Below, piece by piece: positions 54,257 to 64,000 of a DNA stretch of 64,000 bases. A program made the translations under genes and the position numbers. Source of the stretch: an uncultured Porticoccus sp. (GTDB lineage: Bacteria > Pseudomonadota > Gammaproteobacteria > Pseudomonadales > Porticoccaceae); contig NZ_CAJXST010000004.1 in assembly GCF_913061305.1 (NCBI RefSeq), positions 124,001-188,000 of the forward strand, written 5' to 3'. The notes under the pieces were generated by a model. That model was not told the DNA's origin and searched no databases. It saw only the letters and a list, made by a program, of their open reading frames with translations. Every line of letters starts with the position of its first letter. Positions within the stretch are counted from its first letter, which is position 1.

Positions 54257-55352
54257 ATGGAAATCAGCCCACTTCGTCACGCCCTCGAGGATCTTCAGGT
54301 ACGCACAGACGTGCTTAGGGGGTATCTTTGACTTTGCCAACAAGAAAGATCGCCTGACCGAGGTCGAGCTGGAGCTTGGCGCTGCCGATGTATGGAATGA
54401 CCCCGATCGGGCTCAGCAACTGGGGCGCGAGCGCTCGTCACTGGAAATTATTGTGACAACCATCGAAGCGCTGGACAGCGGCATTGCCGATGCCAAAGAC
54501 CTGCTCGATATGGCGGTGGAAGAGGACGATGCCGGCGCGGTAGCGGATATTGAATCCGAAGTGGAGCAGCTCACCGCACAACTGGAAAAGCTGGAATTTC
54601 GCCGGATGTTTTCGGGTGAAATGGATCCCAATAATGCCTTTCTGGATATTCAGGCCGGTTCCGGCGGAACCGAAGCCCAGGATTGGGCGGAAATGCTGTT
54701 GCGTATGTATTTGCGTTGGGGCGATGAAAAGGGCTTTAAAACCACCCTCGAAGAGTGTTCTGCTGGCGAAGTGGCCGGCATCAAGAGTGCTACGATTCTT
54801 TTTGAAGGTGAATACGCTTTCGGTTGGCTTCGCACCGAGACGGGCGTGCATCGGCTGGTGCGTAAGTCACCGTTTGATTCCGGCAATCGCCGCCATACCT
54901 CGTTCAGCTCGGTATTTGTTTCCCCCGAAATCGACGACGATGTGGAAATTGACATCAATCCTGCCGACGTCCGGACGGATACCTACCGGGCCAGCGGCGC
55001 CGGTGGTCAGCACATCAATAAGACCGATTCGGCGGTGCGCCTGACCCACGAACCGACCGGTGTGGTGGTGTCCTGTCAGAGCGAGCGATCCCAGCACCAG
55101 AACCGGGACAAGTGTTGGAAAATGTTGCGCGCCAGGTTGTATGAGCGGGAAATGCTGAAACGCAGCGAAGCGGCTCAGGCCCTGGAGGACAGCAAGTCGG
55201 ATATCGGCTGGGGCAGCCAGATTCGCTCCTATGTTCTCGATGACCAGCGTATCAAGGATTTGCGTACTAACGTCCAGACCAGTAATTGCCAGGCCGTGCT
55301 GGATGGTGATCTGGATCGCTTCATTGAAGCCTCACTCAAAGCCGGTCTGTGA
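54257..55352 (+). CDS. prfB: Peptide chain release factor 2 (programmed frameshift)
   Basis: 364 residues after a +1 frameshift. Zero-frame ATG 54257 reads 24 codons to TGA at 54329-54331; the rest continues in the +1 frame from GAC 54330 ([13 protein letters not shown]). Recognises UGA and UAA. The SPF anticodon motif is in [16 protein letters not shown] and the catalytic GGQ is in [15 protein letters not shown]. lysS follows after 45 bp. The gene is absent from a naive one-frame reading of its first 24 codons. Confidence 0.97.
54317..54331 (+). promoter_or_regulatory. prfB +1 frameshift site
   Basis: AGG GGG TAT CTT TGA followed by C: the internal Shine-Dalgarno-like AGGGGG three bases ahead of CTT-TGA-C, the canonical autoregulatory RF2 slip site. 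Low RF2 favours the shift and so more RF2 is made. Confidence 0.97.
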
Positions 55353-55397
55353 TAACCGCACCTGTCCCGGTTCGGCCCAACCCATCTGGTAGATACC

Positions 55398-56924
55398 ATG
55401 ACTGATACACCCAAAAACACCACCGACCAAGCAGAAGAAAACAGGTTGATCACCGAGCGTCGCGCCAAGCTGGCTGTTATCCGGTCCGAAGCCGAGGCCG
55501 TCGGTGGCAACCCGTTTCCCAATGATTTTCGTCCCGCGAATCAGGCGGCATCGCTACAGGCCGACTATGGTGAAGAGTCCAAGGAAGCCCTTGAGTCCCG
55601 CCATTACCAGGTCAGTGTGGCCGGGCGTGTCATCCGCAATCGCGGTGCCTTTATGGTGTTGCAGGATGCCTCGGGAACCATTCAGCTTTATGTCACCAAG
55701 GAGGCGCGCAGTTTTGCCAAGCGTCTCGATCTGGGGGATATCGTCGGGGTCGCCGGTGCACTGCACAAGTCGGGCAAGGGCGATCTTTACGTCAATATGG
55801 AGCAATTTCAGTTGCTGACGAAGGCGTTGCGGCCGCTGCCTGACAAGTATCACGGGCTTGCCGACCAGGAGCTGCGCTATCGCCAGCGCTATGTGGATCT
55901 GATCGTCAATCCGGAGATCCGCGAACTGTTCCGCATCCGTTCGAGTGTGATTGATTTTATTCGTCGCTACCTCAACAACCGGGCGTTCATGGAGGTGGAA
56001 ACCCCCATGCTGCAGGTGATTCCCGGTGGTGCTACGGCCAAACCGTTTATCACGCACCACAATGCGCTCGACATCGATATGTATCTGCGAATCGCCCCCG
56101 AGTTGTATCTCAAGCGGCTGGTGGTCGGCGGCTTTGAGCGGGTTTACGAGATCAATCGCAACTTCCGCAACGAGGGGCTCTCGACCCGTCACAACCCCGA
56201 ATTCACGATGCTGGAATTCTATCAGGCCTATGCGGATTATCAGGATCTCATGGATCTGACCGAAGACATGTTGCGCAGTCTGGCCGCCGAGGTGCTCGGT
56301 AGCACCGAAGTTGTCAGTACGGTTAAAAACGCCGAGGGCGAGGTGTTGCAGGAAACCCGTTACGACTTTGCCAGGCCTTTCCGTCGCCTGTCGGTATTCG
56401 ATGCCATTCTCCACTTCAATCCGGATGTCAGTGCAGCGGTACTCTCCGACGTGGAAGGCGCCCGGGAGCTCGCTGAACATCTCGATATTCCCCTCAAGGA
56501 CAACTGGGGGCTGGGCAAGGTGCAAATTGAGATTTTCGAGAAAACCGTCGAGCACCGCCTCGATCAGCCGACTTTTATCACCGAGTACCCCACCGAAGTG
56601 TCGCCACTGGCCCGTCGCAGTGATCGGAATCCTTTTGTCACCGAGCGTTTTGAATTCTTCGTCGGCGGTCGTGAGATTGCCAACGGTTTTTCCGAGTTGA
56701 ACGATGCAGAAGACCAGGCGGCGCGTTTTCGTGCCCAAGTGGCAGAAAAAGAGGCTGGGGATGACGAGGCAATGCATTATGATGGAGATTATATTCGTGC
56801 ACTCGAGTATGGCTTGCCACCCACGGCTGGTGAGGGGATCGGTATCGATCGTCTGGTGATGTTGCTTACGGACTCACCTTCTATCAGGGATGTGTTACTG
56901 TTCCCGCATATGCGCCCGGAGTAG
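55398..56924 (+). CDS. lysS: Lysyl-tRNA synthetase (class II)
   Basis: 508 residues. An OB-fold anticodon-binding domain (about 60-160; [19 protein letters not shown]) and a class II catalytic domain: motif 2 [20 protein letters not shown] and motif 3 [26 protein letters not shown]. Same strand as prfB, the conserved prfB-lysS pair. Followed by a weak hairpin (CCTCG/CGAGG, 56940-56971) then GTTTTCTT. Confidence 0.97.
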   Translation: MTDTPKNTTDQAEENRLITERRAKLAVIRSEAEAVGGNPFPNDFRPANQAASLQADYGEESKEALESRHYQVSVAGRVIRNRGAFMVLQDASGTIQLYVTKEARSFAKRLDLGDIVGVAGALHKSGKGDLYVNMEQFQLLTKALRPLPDKYHGLADQELRYRQRYVDLIVNPEIRELFRIRSSVIDFIRRYLNNRAFMEVETPMLQVIPGGATAKPFITHHNALDIDMYLRIAPELYLKRLVVGGFERVYEINRNFRNEGLSTRHNPEFTMLEFYQAYADYQDLMDLTEDMLRSLAAEVLGSTEVVSTVKNAEGEVLQETRYDFARPFRRLSVFDAILHFNPDVSAAVLSDVEGARELAEHLDIPLKDNWGLGKVQIEIFEKTVEHRLDQPTFITEYPTEVSPLARRSDRNPFVTERFEFFVGGREIANGFSELNDAEDQAARFRAQVAEKEAGDDEAMHYDGDYIRALEYGLPPTAGEGIGIDRLVMLLTDSPSIRDVLLFPHMRPE

Positions 56925-57108
56925 TGTCTGGACTCTTTACCTCGTGCTCGTTGTTGCAGGCAGGCTCGAGGGTTTTCTTCTGATCAGGGTGGGTTGAGCA
57001 CCACGTTTTCAAAAACGGCTAGCAATTAGTGTGTTTCGAGTGTAATTAATAATACCGTGGGACCCGTTTTTTAAGTGACGGGTATTTGTTCAAGGAGAAC
57101 AGCGGATT

Positions 57109-58302
57109 ATGTCAGGGAACTCAGACAACCAAAAAAAGCCGGGCTGGACCGACAGCATCAGTCGTGCCCCGCAGCGTGCTGCGGCCGATGCGGAAGCCCA
57201 GTGGCAGTCAGTGATCATTGGTATTCTAATGCTCACCGGGGGGCTGGTGATGACGGCCCTGTCGCTCTGGGACATCTATATAGACCTGGGCCCGGTCTGG
57301 TCAAATCTGGTCACTCTTGCAGCCGGATTGATCATCACCTTCTTCTATATCCTGCTACTTAACAGAGGCAGCACCAGTGTTCGCCTGACGGTCGTCATAC
57401 TCCGATTGACCATGGTTATCATGGTCTTTTTACATTTCTTCTGGTTGCTGGTTGAAGATGTGGAGTGGTCCGGACTGCTTTGGTGTCTGGTGATGTTACC
57501 GCTGTTTTTTCACCTGCTCGGCTACCAGCGGGGTTCGATTCTGGTGTTGTTGCTGATCAGTGGCACCACATGGCTGCTGTTCTGGCCCGCCACTTTCTAT
57601 TCGTCTCCCCACTCGGCAGCAATTCTGTTTCGGTTCTGGGCCGCCTACCTGATACTGGCCTGGATTTCCTTTTCGGTGGAGTATATCCGCCACCAGACCC
57701 GTCAACGACTGCAGGCTACCTGGCGGGAGCTTGATGTCCAGGCCTGTACGGATGAATTGACTGGCCTGGCCAATCGACGTGGCCTGAAAGAGTATCTGGG
57801 CAAGCAGGAGCAACGCAGCAGCCAGGGAGAGGGCAGTTATGCCGTGATTCTTGGCGATATGGACGATTTCAAGCAGATTAATGACCGGTATGGTCACGAT
57901 GTTGGGGATCGGGTGTTGGCGACAGTGGGCAAGCTTATCAGCAGCTTGGCCCGGGCAGATGATCTCGCTGCCCGCTGGGGTGGTGAGGAGTTTTTGTTAT
58001 TGCTGGCCGATACCGATGCCGAGGGTGCGAAAGTACTGGCTGAGAAAGTTCGCGACTGCGTGGCCACCAGTAAAATTCTGGTGGGTGGTGAGTCGATTGA
58101 TCTGACCATGAGTCTGGGGGTTGCTGCCCAGCAACAGGATGCGCCTTTATCGGCTTTGCTGAAATCTGCCGATACCGCCATGTACAAGGCCAAATGCCGG
58201 GGCAAAAACAGTGTGGTCATGGCGGACCACCTGCCATCGAACGTGGAAAGCGAAACCCGTCAGGATTCACCGGCGGCGGTCACTGATCCGGTGAATACCT
58301 GA
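57109..58302 (+). CDS. Membrane diguanylate cyclase
   Basis: 397 residues. About six transmembrane segments (residues 25-195) then a GGDEF domain (about 215-375). The active site is GGEEF (RWGGEEFLLLLAD, about residue 290), a functional variant. The inhibitory I-site RADD lies five residues before it, so product feedback by c-di-GMP is likely. The membrane part resembles 7TM-sensor types and has no recognised ligand. AAGGAG lies about 11 bases before ATG. Confidence 0.9.
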   Translation: MSGNSDNQKKPGWTDSISRAPQRAAADAEAQWQSVIIGILMLTGGLVMTALSLWDIYIDLGPVWSNLVTLAAGLIITFFYILLLNRGSTSVRLTVVILRLTMVIMVFLHFFWLLVEDVEWSGLLWCLVMLPLFFHLLGYQRGSILVLLLISGTTWLLFWPATFYSSPHSAAILFRFWAAYLILAWISFSVEYIRHQTRQRLQATWRELDVQACTDELTGLANRRGLKEYLGKQEQRSSQGEGSYAVILGDMDDFKQINDRYGHDVGDRVLATVGKLISSLARADDLAARWGGEEFLLLLADTDAEGAKVLAEKVRDCVATSKILVGGESIDLTMSLGVAAQQQDAPLSALLKSADTAMYKAKCRGKNSVVMADHLPSNVESETRQDSPAAVTDPVNT

Positions 58303-58326
58303 GGCGGCAGTTGAGGGTAGAAGGCT

Positions 58327-61116
58327 TCAGAGCGCTTTGATGGTGATGCACTGCTGAGAGAGTTTGCCCAGCGTGGCTTCCATGTCAGCCATCCTTTCCC
58401 GCTCTTTGGCAACCACCTCTGCCGGTGCTTTGCCGACGAAGTTTTCATTGCCGAGTTTGCTTTGTACTTTTTCCAGTTCCCGCTGCAGTTTATCGATTTC
58501 CTTGTTCAGTCTCGCCAGCTCTGCGTCCTTGTCGATCAGCCCTGCCATGGGTACCAGGATTTCCATATTGCCCACCAGTGCCGTGGCCGACATGGGTGCT
58601 TCTTCACCCGGCTCCAGCCAGGTGATGGCTTCGAGATTCGCCAGTTTGGCGAGAAACTGACGGTTATCGTTCAGCTTGCGCAAGTCATCGGCGGAACCGT
58701 TGTTGAAATAAATAGGCAGATGTTTTGCCGGCGTGATGTTCATTTCACCGCGGATGTTGCGGATACCGATGATTACCTTCTTCAGCCATTCGATATCTGC
58801 GATGGCGGTTTCGTCGATGCGACTGTCGTCGGACTCGGGATAGGGCTGCAGCATGATGGTGTCACCTTTGGCACCGGCCAGCACCTTGATTTGCTGCCAG
58901 ATTTCTTCGGTGATGAAGGGCATCAGCGGGTGAGCCAGTCGCAAGGTGGCCTCCAGTACTCTCACCAGGGTGCGACGGGTGCCCTTTTTCAGGGCCGGAG
59001 CGGCGTCGTCGTCCCACAATACCGGCTTGGACAGTTCCAGATACCAGTCGCAGTATTCGTTCCAGAAAAACTCGTAGATAGCCTGTGATGCCAGATCGAG
59101 CCGGTAATGGTCGATGGCCTCTGTTACGGCCTTCTCGGCCTGTTGCAGGCGACCGATGATCCAGCGATCCGCCAGGCTCAGTTGATAGTCAGTGCTGTTG
59201 TCCTGACCGCAGTCCTGATCCTCGGTATTCATCAGTACATAGCGGGTAGCATTCCACATTTTATTGCAGAAATTGCGGAAACCCTCGATCCGGCCCACAT
59301 CGAAATTGATATCCCGGCCGGTAGATGCCAGCGAGTAGTAGGTGAAGCGCAGGGCGTCGGTGCCATAGGGTGCAATGCCGTCCGGGAATTCCTTGCGGGT
59401 CTGTTTATCGATTTTTTCCCGGAGTTTGGGCACCATCATGCCGGCGGTGCGTTTCTGCACCAGCGGTTCCAGGTCGATGCCGTCGATCAGGTCGATGGGG
59501 TCGAGCACGTTGCCCTTGGACTTGGACATTTTCTGGCCCTGACTATCGCGCACCAGGCCGTGCACATAGACCGTGTGAAACGGCACTTCCTTCATGAAAT
59601 ACAGGGTCATCATGATCATTCTGGCCACCCAGAAGAAGATGATGTCGAAGCCGGTGACCAGCACACTGCTGGGGTGGAAGGTCTTCAGGAGTTCGGCGAC
59701 ATTCGGATCGTTATCGGCATTGGGCCAGCCCAGCGTGCCGAAGGTCCACAGGCCGGAGGAGAACCAAGTGTCCAGCACATCCTCGTCCTGTTTCAGGGCG
59801 GTATCGCCGAGGTTGTGGCGTTCGCGCACGTCTTCCTCGTTGCGGCCCACATAGACATTGCCTTGATCGTCGTACCAGGCGGGGATACGGTGGCCCCACC
59901 ACAGTTGTCGGGAAATGCACCAGTCCTGGATATCGCGCATCCAGGAGAAATACATGTTCTCGTACTGTTTGGGCACAAACTGGATACGACCGTCCTCTAC
60001 AGCATCGATGGCTTTCTCCGCCAGCGGTGCGGCTTTCACGTACCACTGGTCGGTGAGGTAGGGCTCGATAACGACGCCGGAGCGATCGCCCCGGGGCACT
60101 TTCAGTTTGTGGTCGTCGACCTTTTCCAGCAACCCGAGGGCATCCAGATCATCGACAATGCGCTTGCGGGCCTCAAAGCGGTCGAGGCCGCGATAGGCTT
60201 CCGGTACCTGGTCGTTGAGCTGGGCATCGTGGTTGAAGATGTTGATCATCGGCAGGTTGTGGCGCTGGCCGACTTCGTAGTCGTTGAAGTCGTGGGCCGG
60301 GGTGATTTTGACGCAGCCGGTGCCGAATTCGCGGTCGACATAGTCGTCGGCAATAATCGGGATTTCTCGATTGGTCAGGGACAGGGTGACGGTTTTACCC
60401 AGCAGATGGGCGTAGCGTTCATCGTCGGGATTCACTGCCACGGCAGTGTCACCCAGCATGGTTTCCGGGCGGGTCGTGGCGACAATCAGAAATCCACTGC
60501 CGTCGGTCAGCGGGTATTTGAAGTGCCAGAGGTGACCGTTTTCCTCTTCGGCAATCACTTCCAGGTCGGAGATGGCCGTGTGTAGTGCCGGGTCCCAGTT
60601 CACCAGCCGCTTGCCGCGGTAGATCAGGCCGTCCTCATAGAGTCGAATGAAAACTTCCTGAACGGCTTTGTAAAAGCCGTCGTCCATGGTGAAACGTTCC
60701 CGGGACCAATCCGGGGATGCGCCCAGACGGCGGAGTTGTCGGGTGATGTTGCCGCCGGACTGGGCCTTCCATTCCCAGACTTTTTCGATGAATTTTTCGC
60801 GGCCCAAATCGTGCCGGGAAACACCTTCAGCCTCCAGCAGACGCTCCACGACCATTTGCGTGGCAATGCCTGCGTGGTCCGTCCCCACTTGCCAGAGCGT
60901 GTTGTTGCCGAGCATGCGATGGTAGCGAATCAGGGCATCCATGATGGCTTCCTGAAAGCCGTGGCCCATGTGCAGGCTGCCAGTGACATTCGGAGGCGGA
61001 ATCATGATGCAGTAGGGGTCCGCCTGGGGATCGGAGCCGGGTTTGAAATAACCCTGCTGCTCCCAGGTCTGGTACCACTTGGATTCAATATCTTGGGGAC
61101 TGTAGGTCTTTTCCAT
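58327..61116 (-). CDS. valS: Valyl-tRNA synthetase
   Basis: 929 residues. HIGH-type motif [16 protein letters not shown], a CP1 editing domain ([13 protein letters not shown]), KMSKS motif [14 protein letters not shown], and a C-terminal coiled coil ([22 protein letters not shown]). The frame is open to 61146, but ATG 61116 ([15 protein letters not shown]) is the family start. Downstream gene in a holC-valS order with one small gene between. Confidence 0.97.
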   Translation of the reverse strand: MEKTYSPQDIESKWYQTWEQQGYFKPGSDPQADPYCIMIPPPNVTGSLHMGHGFQEAIMDALIRYHRMLGNNTLWQVGTDHAGIATQMVVERLLEAEGVSRHDLGREKFIEKVWEWKAQSGGNITRQLRRLGASPDWSRERFTMDDGFYKAVQEVFIRLYEDGLIYRGKRLVNWDPALHTAISDLEVIAEEENGHLWHFKYPLTDGSGFLIVATTRPETMLGDTAVAVNPDDERYAHLLGKTVTLSLTNREIPIIADDYVDREFGTGCVKITPAHDFNDYEVGQRHNLPMINIFNHDAQLNDQVPEAYRGLDRFEARKRIVDDLDALGLLEKVDDHKLKVPRGDRSGVVIEPYLTDQWYVKAAPLAEKAIDAVEDGRIQFVPKQYENMYFSWMRDIQDWCISRQLWWGHRIPAWYDDQGNVYVGRNEEDVRERHNLGDTALKQDEDVLDTWFSSGLWTFGTLGWPNADNDPNVAELLKTFHPSSVLVTGFDIIFFWVARMIMMTLYFMKEVPFHTVYVHGLVRDSQGQKMSKSKGNVLDPIDLIDGIDLEPLVQKRTAGMMVPKLREKIDKQTRKEFPDGIAPYGTDALRFTYYSLASTGRDINFDVGRIEGFRNFCNKMWNATRYVLMNTEDQDCGQDNSTDYQLSLADRWIIGRLQQAEKAVTEAIDHYRLDLASQAIYEFFWNEYCDWYLELSKPVLWDDDAAPALKKGTRRTLVRVLEATLRLAHPLMPFITEEIWQQIKVLAGAKGDTIMLQPYPESDDSRIDETAIADIEWLKKVIIGIRNIRGEMNITPAKHLPIYFNNGSADDLRKLNDNRQFLAKLANLEAITWLEPGEEAPMSATALVGNMEILVPMAGLIDKDAELARLNKEIDKLQRELEKVQSKLGNENFVGKAPAEVVAKERERMADMEATLGKLSQQCITIKAL

Positions 61117-61208
61117 GCGCACTCGTAGGGGTTTTTGGCAAAACATGACCGCCCATGGCGGAAATTGCGGGGCAAATAAACGTAAAGGCGGGGATTATAA
61201 AGGGCCAG

Positions 61209-61613
61209 CTAGCCTGCGTCGACGTGGTTTTCGTCACCTTCCGTGGAATCCGAACTGAGTGCCAGACGCAGTTTTTCCCGTAGCTGGCGTTCCAGGACGG
61301 GCAAGTATTCTGCGACCAGTTCTTCCAGCAAATCCTCCAGCTCGGCGCCGGCTAATGTCGGGGCCGACAGCGGGGTTTGATGGGTTTGCAGAGTAGCCGG
61401 GTGGCTGGACGCTTCAGGTGGATTTTGTTCACCTTCTAATAATGGCTCAGTGAGAATCGGGATATCCAGCTCGAACGGGTCGTCAAGGTCGCCGAAGGTC
61501 TCATCCAGCATGGGAATATTCTGCTGCACCTCAGGACTGTCGTGGAGGGTATAACGCAATTGATCGAGTTCTTCGATCAATGTCTTGCGCGGGTCTTTGG
61601 GCTCGTGATTCAT
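61209..61613 (-). CDS. Hypothetical protein between valS and holC
   Basis: 134 residues, acidic (pI low), with a Pro-rich middle (EQNPPEASSHPATLQTHQ) and a helical end (EDLLEELVAEYLPVLERQLREKL). No domain recognised. Position between holC and valS suggests a lineage-specific member of the replication/translation cluster. No signal peptide. Confidence 0.65.
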   Translation of the reverse strand: MNHEPKDPRKTLIEELDQLRYTLHDSPEVQQNIPMLDETFGDLDDPFELDIPILTEPLLEGEQNPPEASSHPATLQTHQTPLSAPTLAGAELEDLLEELVAEYLPVLERQLREKLRLALSSDSTEGDENHVDAG

Positions 61614-61665
61614 GGCGCCTACCTCTGGCCGCCAGCACGGTGATCCATATTCCTGATGGTCAACA

Positions 61666-62091
61666 CTATTTTTTGTTGCTCAGATCGTGAAAGTTTAGTG
61701 GATAGCCGCGGTGTTTATAAAAGCTGAAACGCTCCCGTTTCAGTTCTATCACTTGCTGGTCATCGTAGACGATCTCAATGGCTTTCTCAAAGCGCGAAAA
61801 CCATCCCGGCGTCTCTTTCGCCAGGTTGATCAGCAACCCGTGGTGCTCACCCGGGTCATCATCGTGATTGATGGCGATGGCTGAGACCGGCTTTGACTCA
61901 ATGGCGTGGGGCAAAAAGGCGGTCGGTCGGAAGGACCAGAGCAGGTCGTCGAGTTGCCGGGAAACATCCTCGTCACCCGTGTGCAGCAATACCGGCAGGT
62001 CCTGCTGAAAGGCTTTTTCCGTCAACTGACAGGACAGCATCAGCGACTCACTGAAGCCGCCGCTTATCTTGTAAAAATTGATATTGGTCAT
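61666..62091 (-). CDS. holC: DNA polymerase III chi subunit
   Basis: 141 residues. Binds SSB and links the clamp loader to single-stranded DNA. MTNINFYKISGGFSESLMLSCQLTEKAF and LDDLLWSFRPTAFLPHA are family motifs. Its first codons overlap the pepA stop by four bases, as expected for a coupled pepA-holC unit. Confidence 0.92.
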   Translation of the reverse strand: MTNINFYKISGGFSESLMLSCQLTEKAFQQDLPVLLHTGDEDVSRQLDDLLWSFRPTAFLPHAIESKPVSAIAINHDDDPGEHHGLLINLAKETPGWFSRFEKAIEIVYDDQQVIELKRERFSFYKHRGYPLNFHDLSNKK

Positions 62092-63575
62092 TGGCTGACC
62101 TGCCCAGCCAGAAACTCGACCAGTAGGGGAACGGGGCGACCGGTGGCCCCCTTGTTGGCGCCGCTATTCCAGGCGGTACCGGCGATATCCAGGTGCGCCC
62201 AGCGATAATTTTTGGTAAATCGTCCCAGAAAACAGGCTGCGGTGATGGTGCCCGCTTCCCGCCCGCCGATATTCGCCATATCGGCAAAATTACTTTTCAG
62301 CTGTTTGTCGTATTCATTCCACAGGGGTAGTCGCCAAACCCGGTCACCGCTGGTCTGGCCGGCGCTTTCCAGTGCCTGTGCCAGGGTATCGTCATTGCTC
62401 AGCAGGCCGCTGGCATGACTGCCCAGCGCCATGACACAGGCGCCGGTAAGTGTTGCAATATCAATCACGAAAGAGGGCTTGTAGCGCCCGGCGTAGGTGA
62501 GTGCATCACAGAGAATCAGGCGGCCCTCGGCGTCGGTATTGAGCACCTCAATGGTTTGTCCGGACATGCTGGTCACCACATCACCCGGCCTGGTGGCAGT
62601 GCCACTGGGCATATTTTCGACCGCCGGGATAATGCCTGTGACATTCAGGGGGAGCTTGTACTCGGCAATTGCCGACAGCGTGCCAATAACGCTGGCGGCA
62701 CCGCACATATCGTATTTCATTTCATCCATGCCGGCCCCGGGTTTGAGGCTGATGCCGCCGGAATCAAAGGTCACCCCCTTGCCCACCAGCACGATCGGTT
62801 TGCCGCGGCTTTTGCCTCCCTTGTATTCCAGCACAATCATTTTTGCTGGCTGTTCAGTGCCCGCGGTCACCGATAACAGTGAACCCATGCCGAGCGTTTC
62901 CATCTGTTTCTCGCTCAGGACCTTGCAGTCAAGATTGGGGTATTGGCCCGCCAGCTCCCTGGCCTGACTGGAAAGGTAGCTGGGAGTGCAGATGTTGCCG
63001 GGCAAATCGCCCAGTTCCCGGCTGCGGTTGACACCGTTGGCGATGGCGCCGCCGAGGAGCAGGGCCTGTTTCACCGGGCCTATTCCCTGTCTGGACGGGC
63101 ATATCAGGGAAACCTTGCCCAGGCTTACTGGCTTCTTTTCCCGGGCCTTGAACGGATTGAACAGATAAGCCGCTTCGCCCAGTTTGCGGGCCAGCTGCTG
63201 AGCCAGCCAGGGGCGCTCGCGCCCGGTTACTGCGATGCCTTCGAGTGATATGGAGGCAGACTTTATCGGCAATTTGGTCAATTGGCTGGCCAGAGTGGAC
63301 AGGGTGTTGAGGCAGGTTTGTTCGTTGAGTGTTTCTTTGCCAGCACTGAAGATGAGCAGGCGTTCCGCCGCCAGGCCTTTTGGCTCATTGATCAGCTGCA
63401 TGCCGCCGTCGGCATATTTGATATCGCCTTTTTTTATCAGTCGCGCTATCAACCCTTCCGTAGCCTGGTCGATTTGTTGGAGGTCAGGGGAGTCGAGTCC
63501 CTTCGGGCCATAGGCCAGCACGAGACATTCGGTTTTGCGGGTGGTGAGCTGGCCGACAAAGGTATTAAATTCCAT
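62088..63575 (-). CDS. pepA: Cytosol aminopeptidase PepA
   Basis: 495 residues. M17 leucyl aminopeptidase, which also binds DNA at Xer and carAB sites in E. coli. Active-site signature VLNTDAEGRL, plus GVTFDSGGISLKPGAGMDEM and KYDMCGAA binding two metals. The frame is open to 63680 but ATG 63575 (MEFNTFVGQL) gives the normal length. Divergent from lptF, 107 bp away. Confidence 0.96.
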   Translation of the reverse strand: MEFNTFVGQLTTRKTECLVLAYGPKGLDSPDLQQIDQATEGLIARLIKKGDIKYADGGMQLINEPKGLAAERLLIFSAGKETLNEQTCLNTLSTLASQLTKLPIKSASISLEGIAVTGRERPWLAQQLARKLGEAAYLFNPFKAREKKPVSLGKVSLICPSRQGIGPVKQALLLGGAIANGVNRSRELGDLPGNICTPSYLSSQARELAGQYPNLDCKVLSEKQMETLGMGSLLSVTAGTEQPAKMIVLEYKGGKSRGKPIVLVGKGVTFDSGGISLKPGAGMDEMKYDMCGAASVIGTLSAIAEYKLPLNVTGIIPAVENMPSGTATRPGDVVTSMSGQTIEVLNTDAEGRLILCDALTYAGRYKPSFVIDIATLTGACVMALGSHASGLLSNDDTLAQALESAGQTSGDRVWRLPLWNEYDKQLKSNFADMANIGGREAGTITAACFLGRFTKNYRWAHLDIAGTAWNSGANKGATGRPVPLLVEFLAGQVSQ

Positions 63576-63682
63576 GATATCTCCATTGAGGGGTAGGGAG
63601 TGCGAGACAATAGCAGTGTAATTCTGGATAATTGGATGAACAACTCCAATGCTAGTCCGCCGAGCATAACAGGAACCCACAC

Positions 63683-64000
63683 TTGCTGATATTTCGCTAC
63701 ATTGCCAAGGATCTACTGATCTCTACATTTGCTGTCAGCGGGATTTTGTTGATCCTGGTCGCCAGTGGCCGATTTGTGAAGTACCTGGCCAGAGCAGCAG
63801 CGGGTGAGATGGATGCCAGTGTGCTGCTGGCTATTATCGGCTACCGCCTGCCGGGTTTTCTCGAATTGATTCTGCCGCTGGCTTTCTTTCTTGGCATATT
63901 GCTCAGTTACGGTCGGCTTTACGTGCAGAGTGAAATGACCGTGATGCGAGCCTGTGGTATGAGCGTGCGCAGGCTGGTGGTTTATACCATGATTCCGGCG
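63683..64000 (+). CDS. lptF: LPS export permease LptF, N-terminal part
   Basis: First 106 codons; runs off the window end. LptF with LptG and LptB pulls lipopolysaccharide out of the inner membrane. The start is TTG 63683 (LLIFRYIAKDLL), with AGGA about nine bases before it. Two hydrophobic segments (ISTFAVSGILLILVASG; LELILPLAFFLGILLSY), then EMTVMRACGMSVRRL, are the family pattern. Confidence 0.9.
   Translation, partial: MLIFRYIAKDLLISTFAVSGILLILVASGRFVKYLARAAAGEMDASVLLAIIGYRLPGFLELILPLAFFLGILLSYGRLYVQSEMTVMRACGMSVRRLVVYTMIPA

Noticed and set aside
55554-56777. 407-residue reverse frame inside lysS
   Set aside because: Shadow of lysS, which has all class II motifs.
59107-60585. 492-residue forward frame opposite valS
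   Set aside because: It is the antisense shadow of valS, whose motifs and length leave no doubt about the strand.

Overview
The window is 64 kb of a gammaproteobacterial chromosome. Gene order is core and conserved: miaA-hfq-hflX-hflK-hflC-hisZ-purA, ffh-rpsP-rimM-trmD-rplS, xerD-dsbC-hom-thrC, recJ, prfB-lysS and valS-holC-pepA-lptF. This order, with the beta-oxidation and DUF2065/DUF1289/DUF6746-type genes, points to a Pseudomonas-related aquatic lineage, perhaps Cellvibrionales. That placement is an inference. No tRNA, rRNA, insertion sequence, integrase or phage gene was seen.

Layout. 0-7 kb: RNA metabolism (miaA end, hfq, hflX), the HflKC membrane complex, hisZ and purA. 7-12 kb: small CBS, Nif3-like, Nudix, DUF1289, CorC-type and CcsA-like genes. 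12-16 kb: SRP GTPase ffh and the ribosomal/tRNA-modification operon, closed by a strong terminator after rplS. 16-24 kb: xerD, dsbC, hom, thrC, ppk1 and an SdiA-regulated-type protein. 24-30 kb: an unusual TIM-barrel/lipopolysaccharide-kinase fusion, then a fadJ-fadI pair. 30-31.7 kb: recJ.

31.7-46.4 kb is an accessory island. It holds a WYL-domain regulator, a small membrane protein, a decayed reverse-strand ORF, a complete type I-F CRISPR-Cas operon (cas1, cas2-3, csy1/cas8f, csy2/cas5f, csy3/cas7f, cas6f), a Phd/YefM-PIN toxin-antitoxin pair with its own promoter, an AT-rich leader, and one array of 56 repeats and 55 spacers. The last 17 codons of recJ recur, diverged but still in frame with a stop, 17 bp after the last CRISPR repeat. 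The whole cassette is therefore bracketed by an imperfect 50-bp direct repeat (44/50 identical), as expected for an element inserted at the 3' end of recJ. recJ and prfB-lysS, adjacent in many gammaproteobacteria, lie 22.5 kb apart here.

46.4-54 kb: an exported truncated-globin-like protein that lacks the proximal histidine, a small hypothetical gene, the ABC-F ATPase uup, and tesA divergent from a ybbA-ybbP transporter pair. 54-64 kb: prfB with its programmed frameshift, lysS, a diguanylate cyclase, valS, holC, pepA and the start of lptF.

The CRISPR locus looks functional: adaptation, interference and processing genes are intact, 55 of 56 repeats are identical, and only the leader-distal repeat is degenerate. 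The main novelty candidates are the recJ-tail bracketed island, the N-terminally enlarged AT-rich Cas8f, and the regulator, membrane-protein and toxin-antitoxin genes packed around the system.
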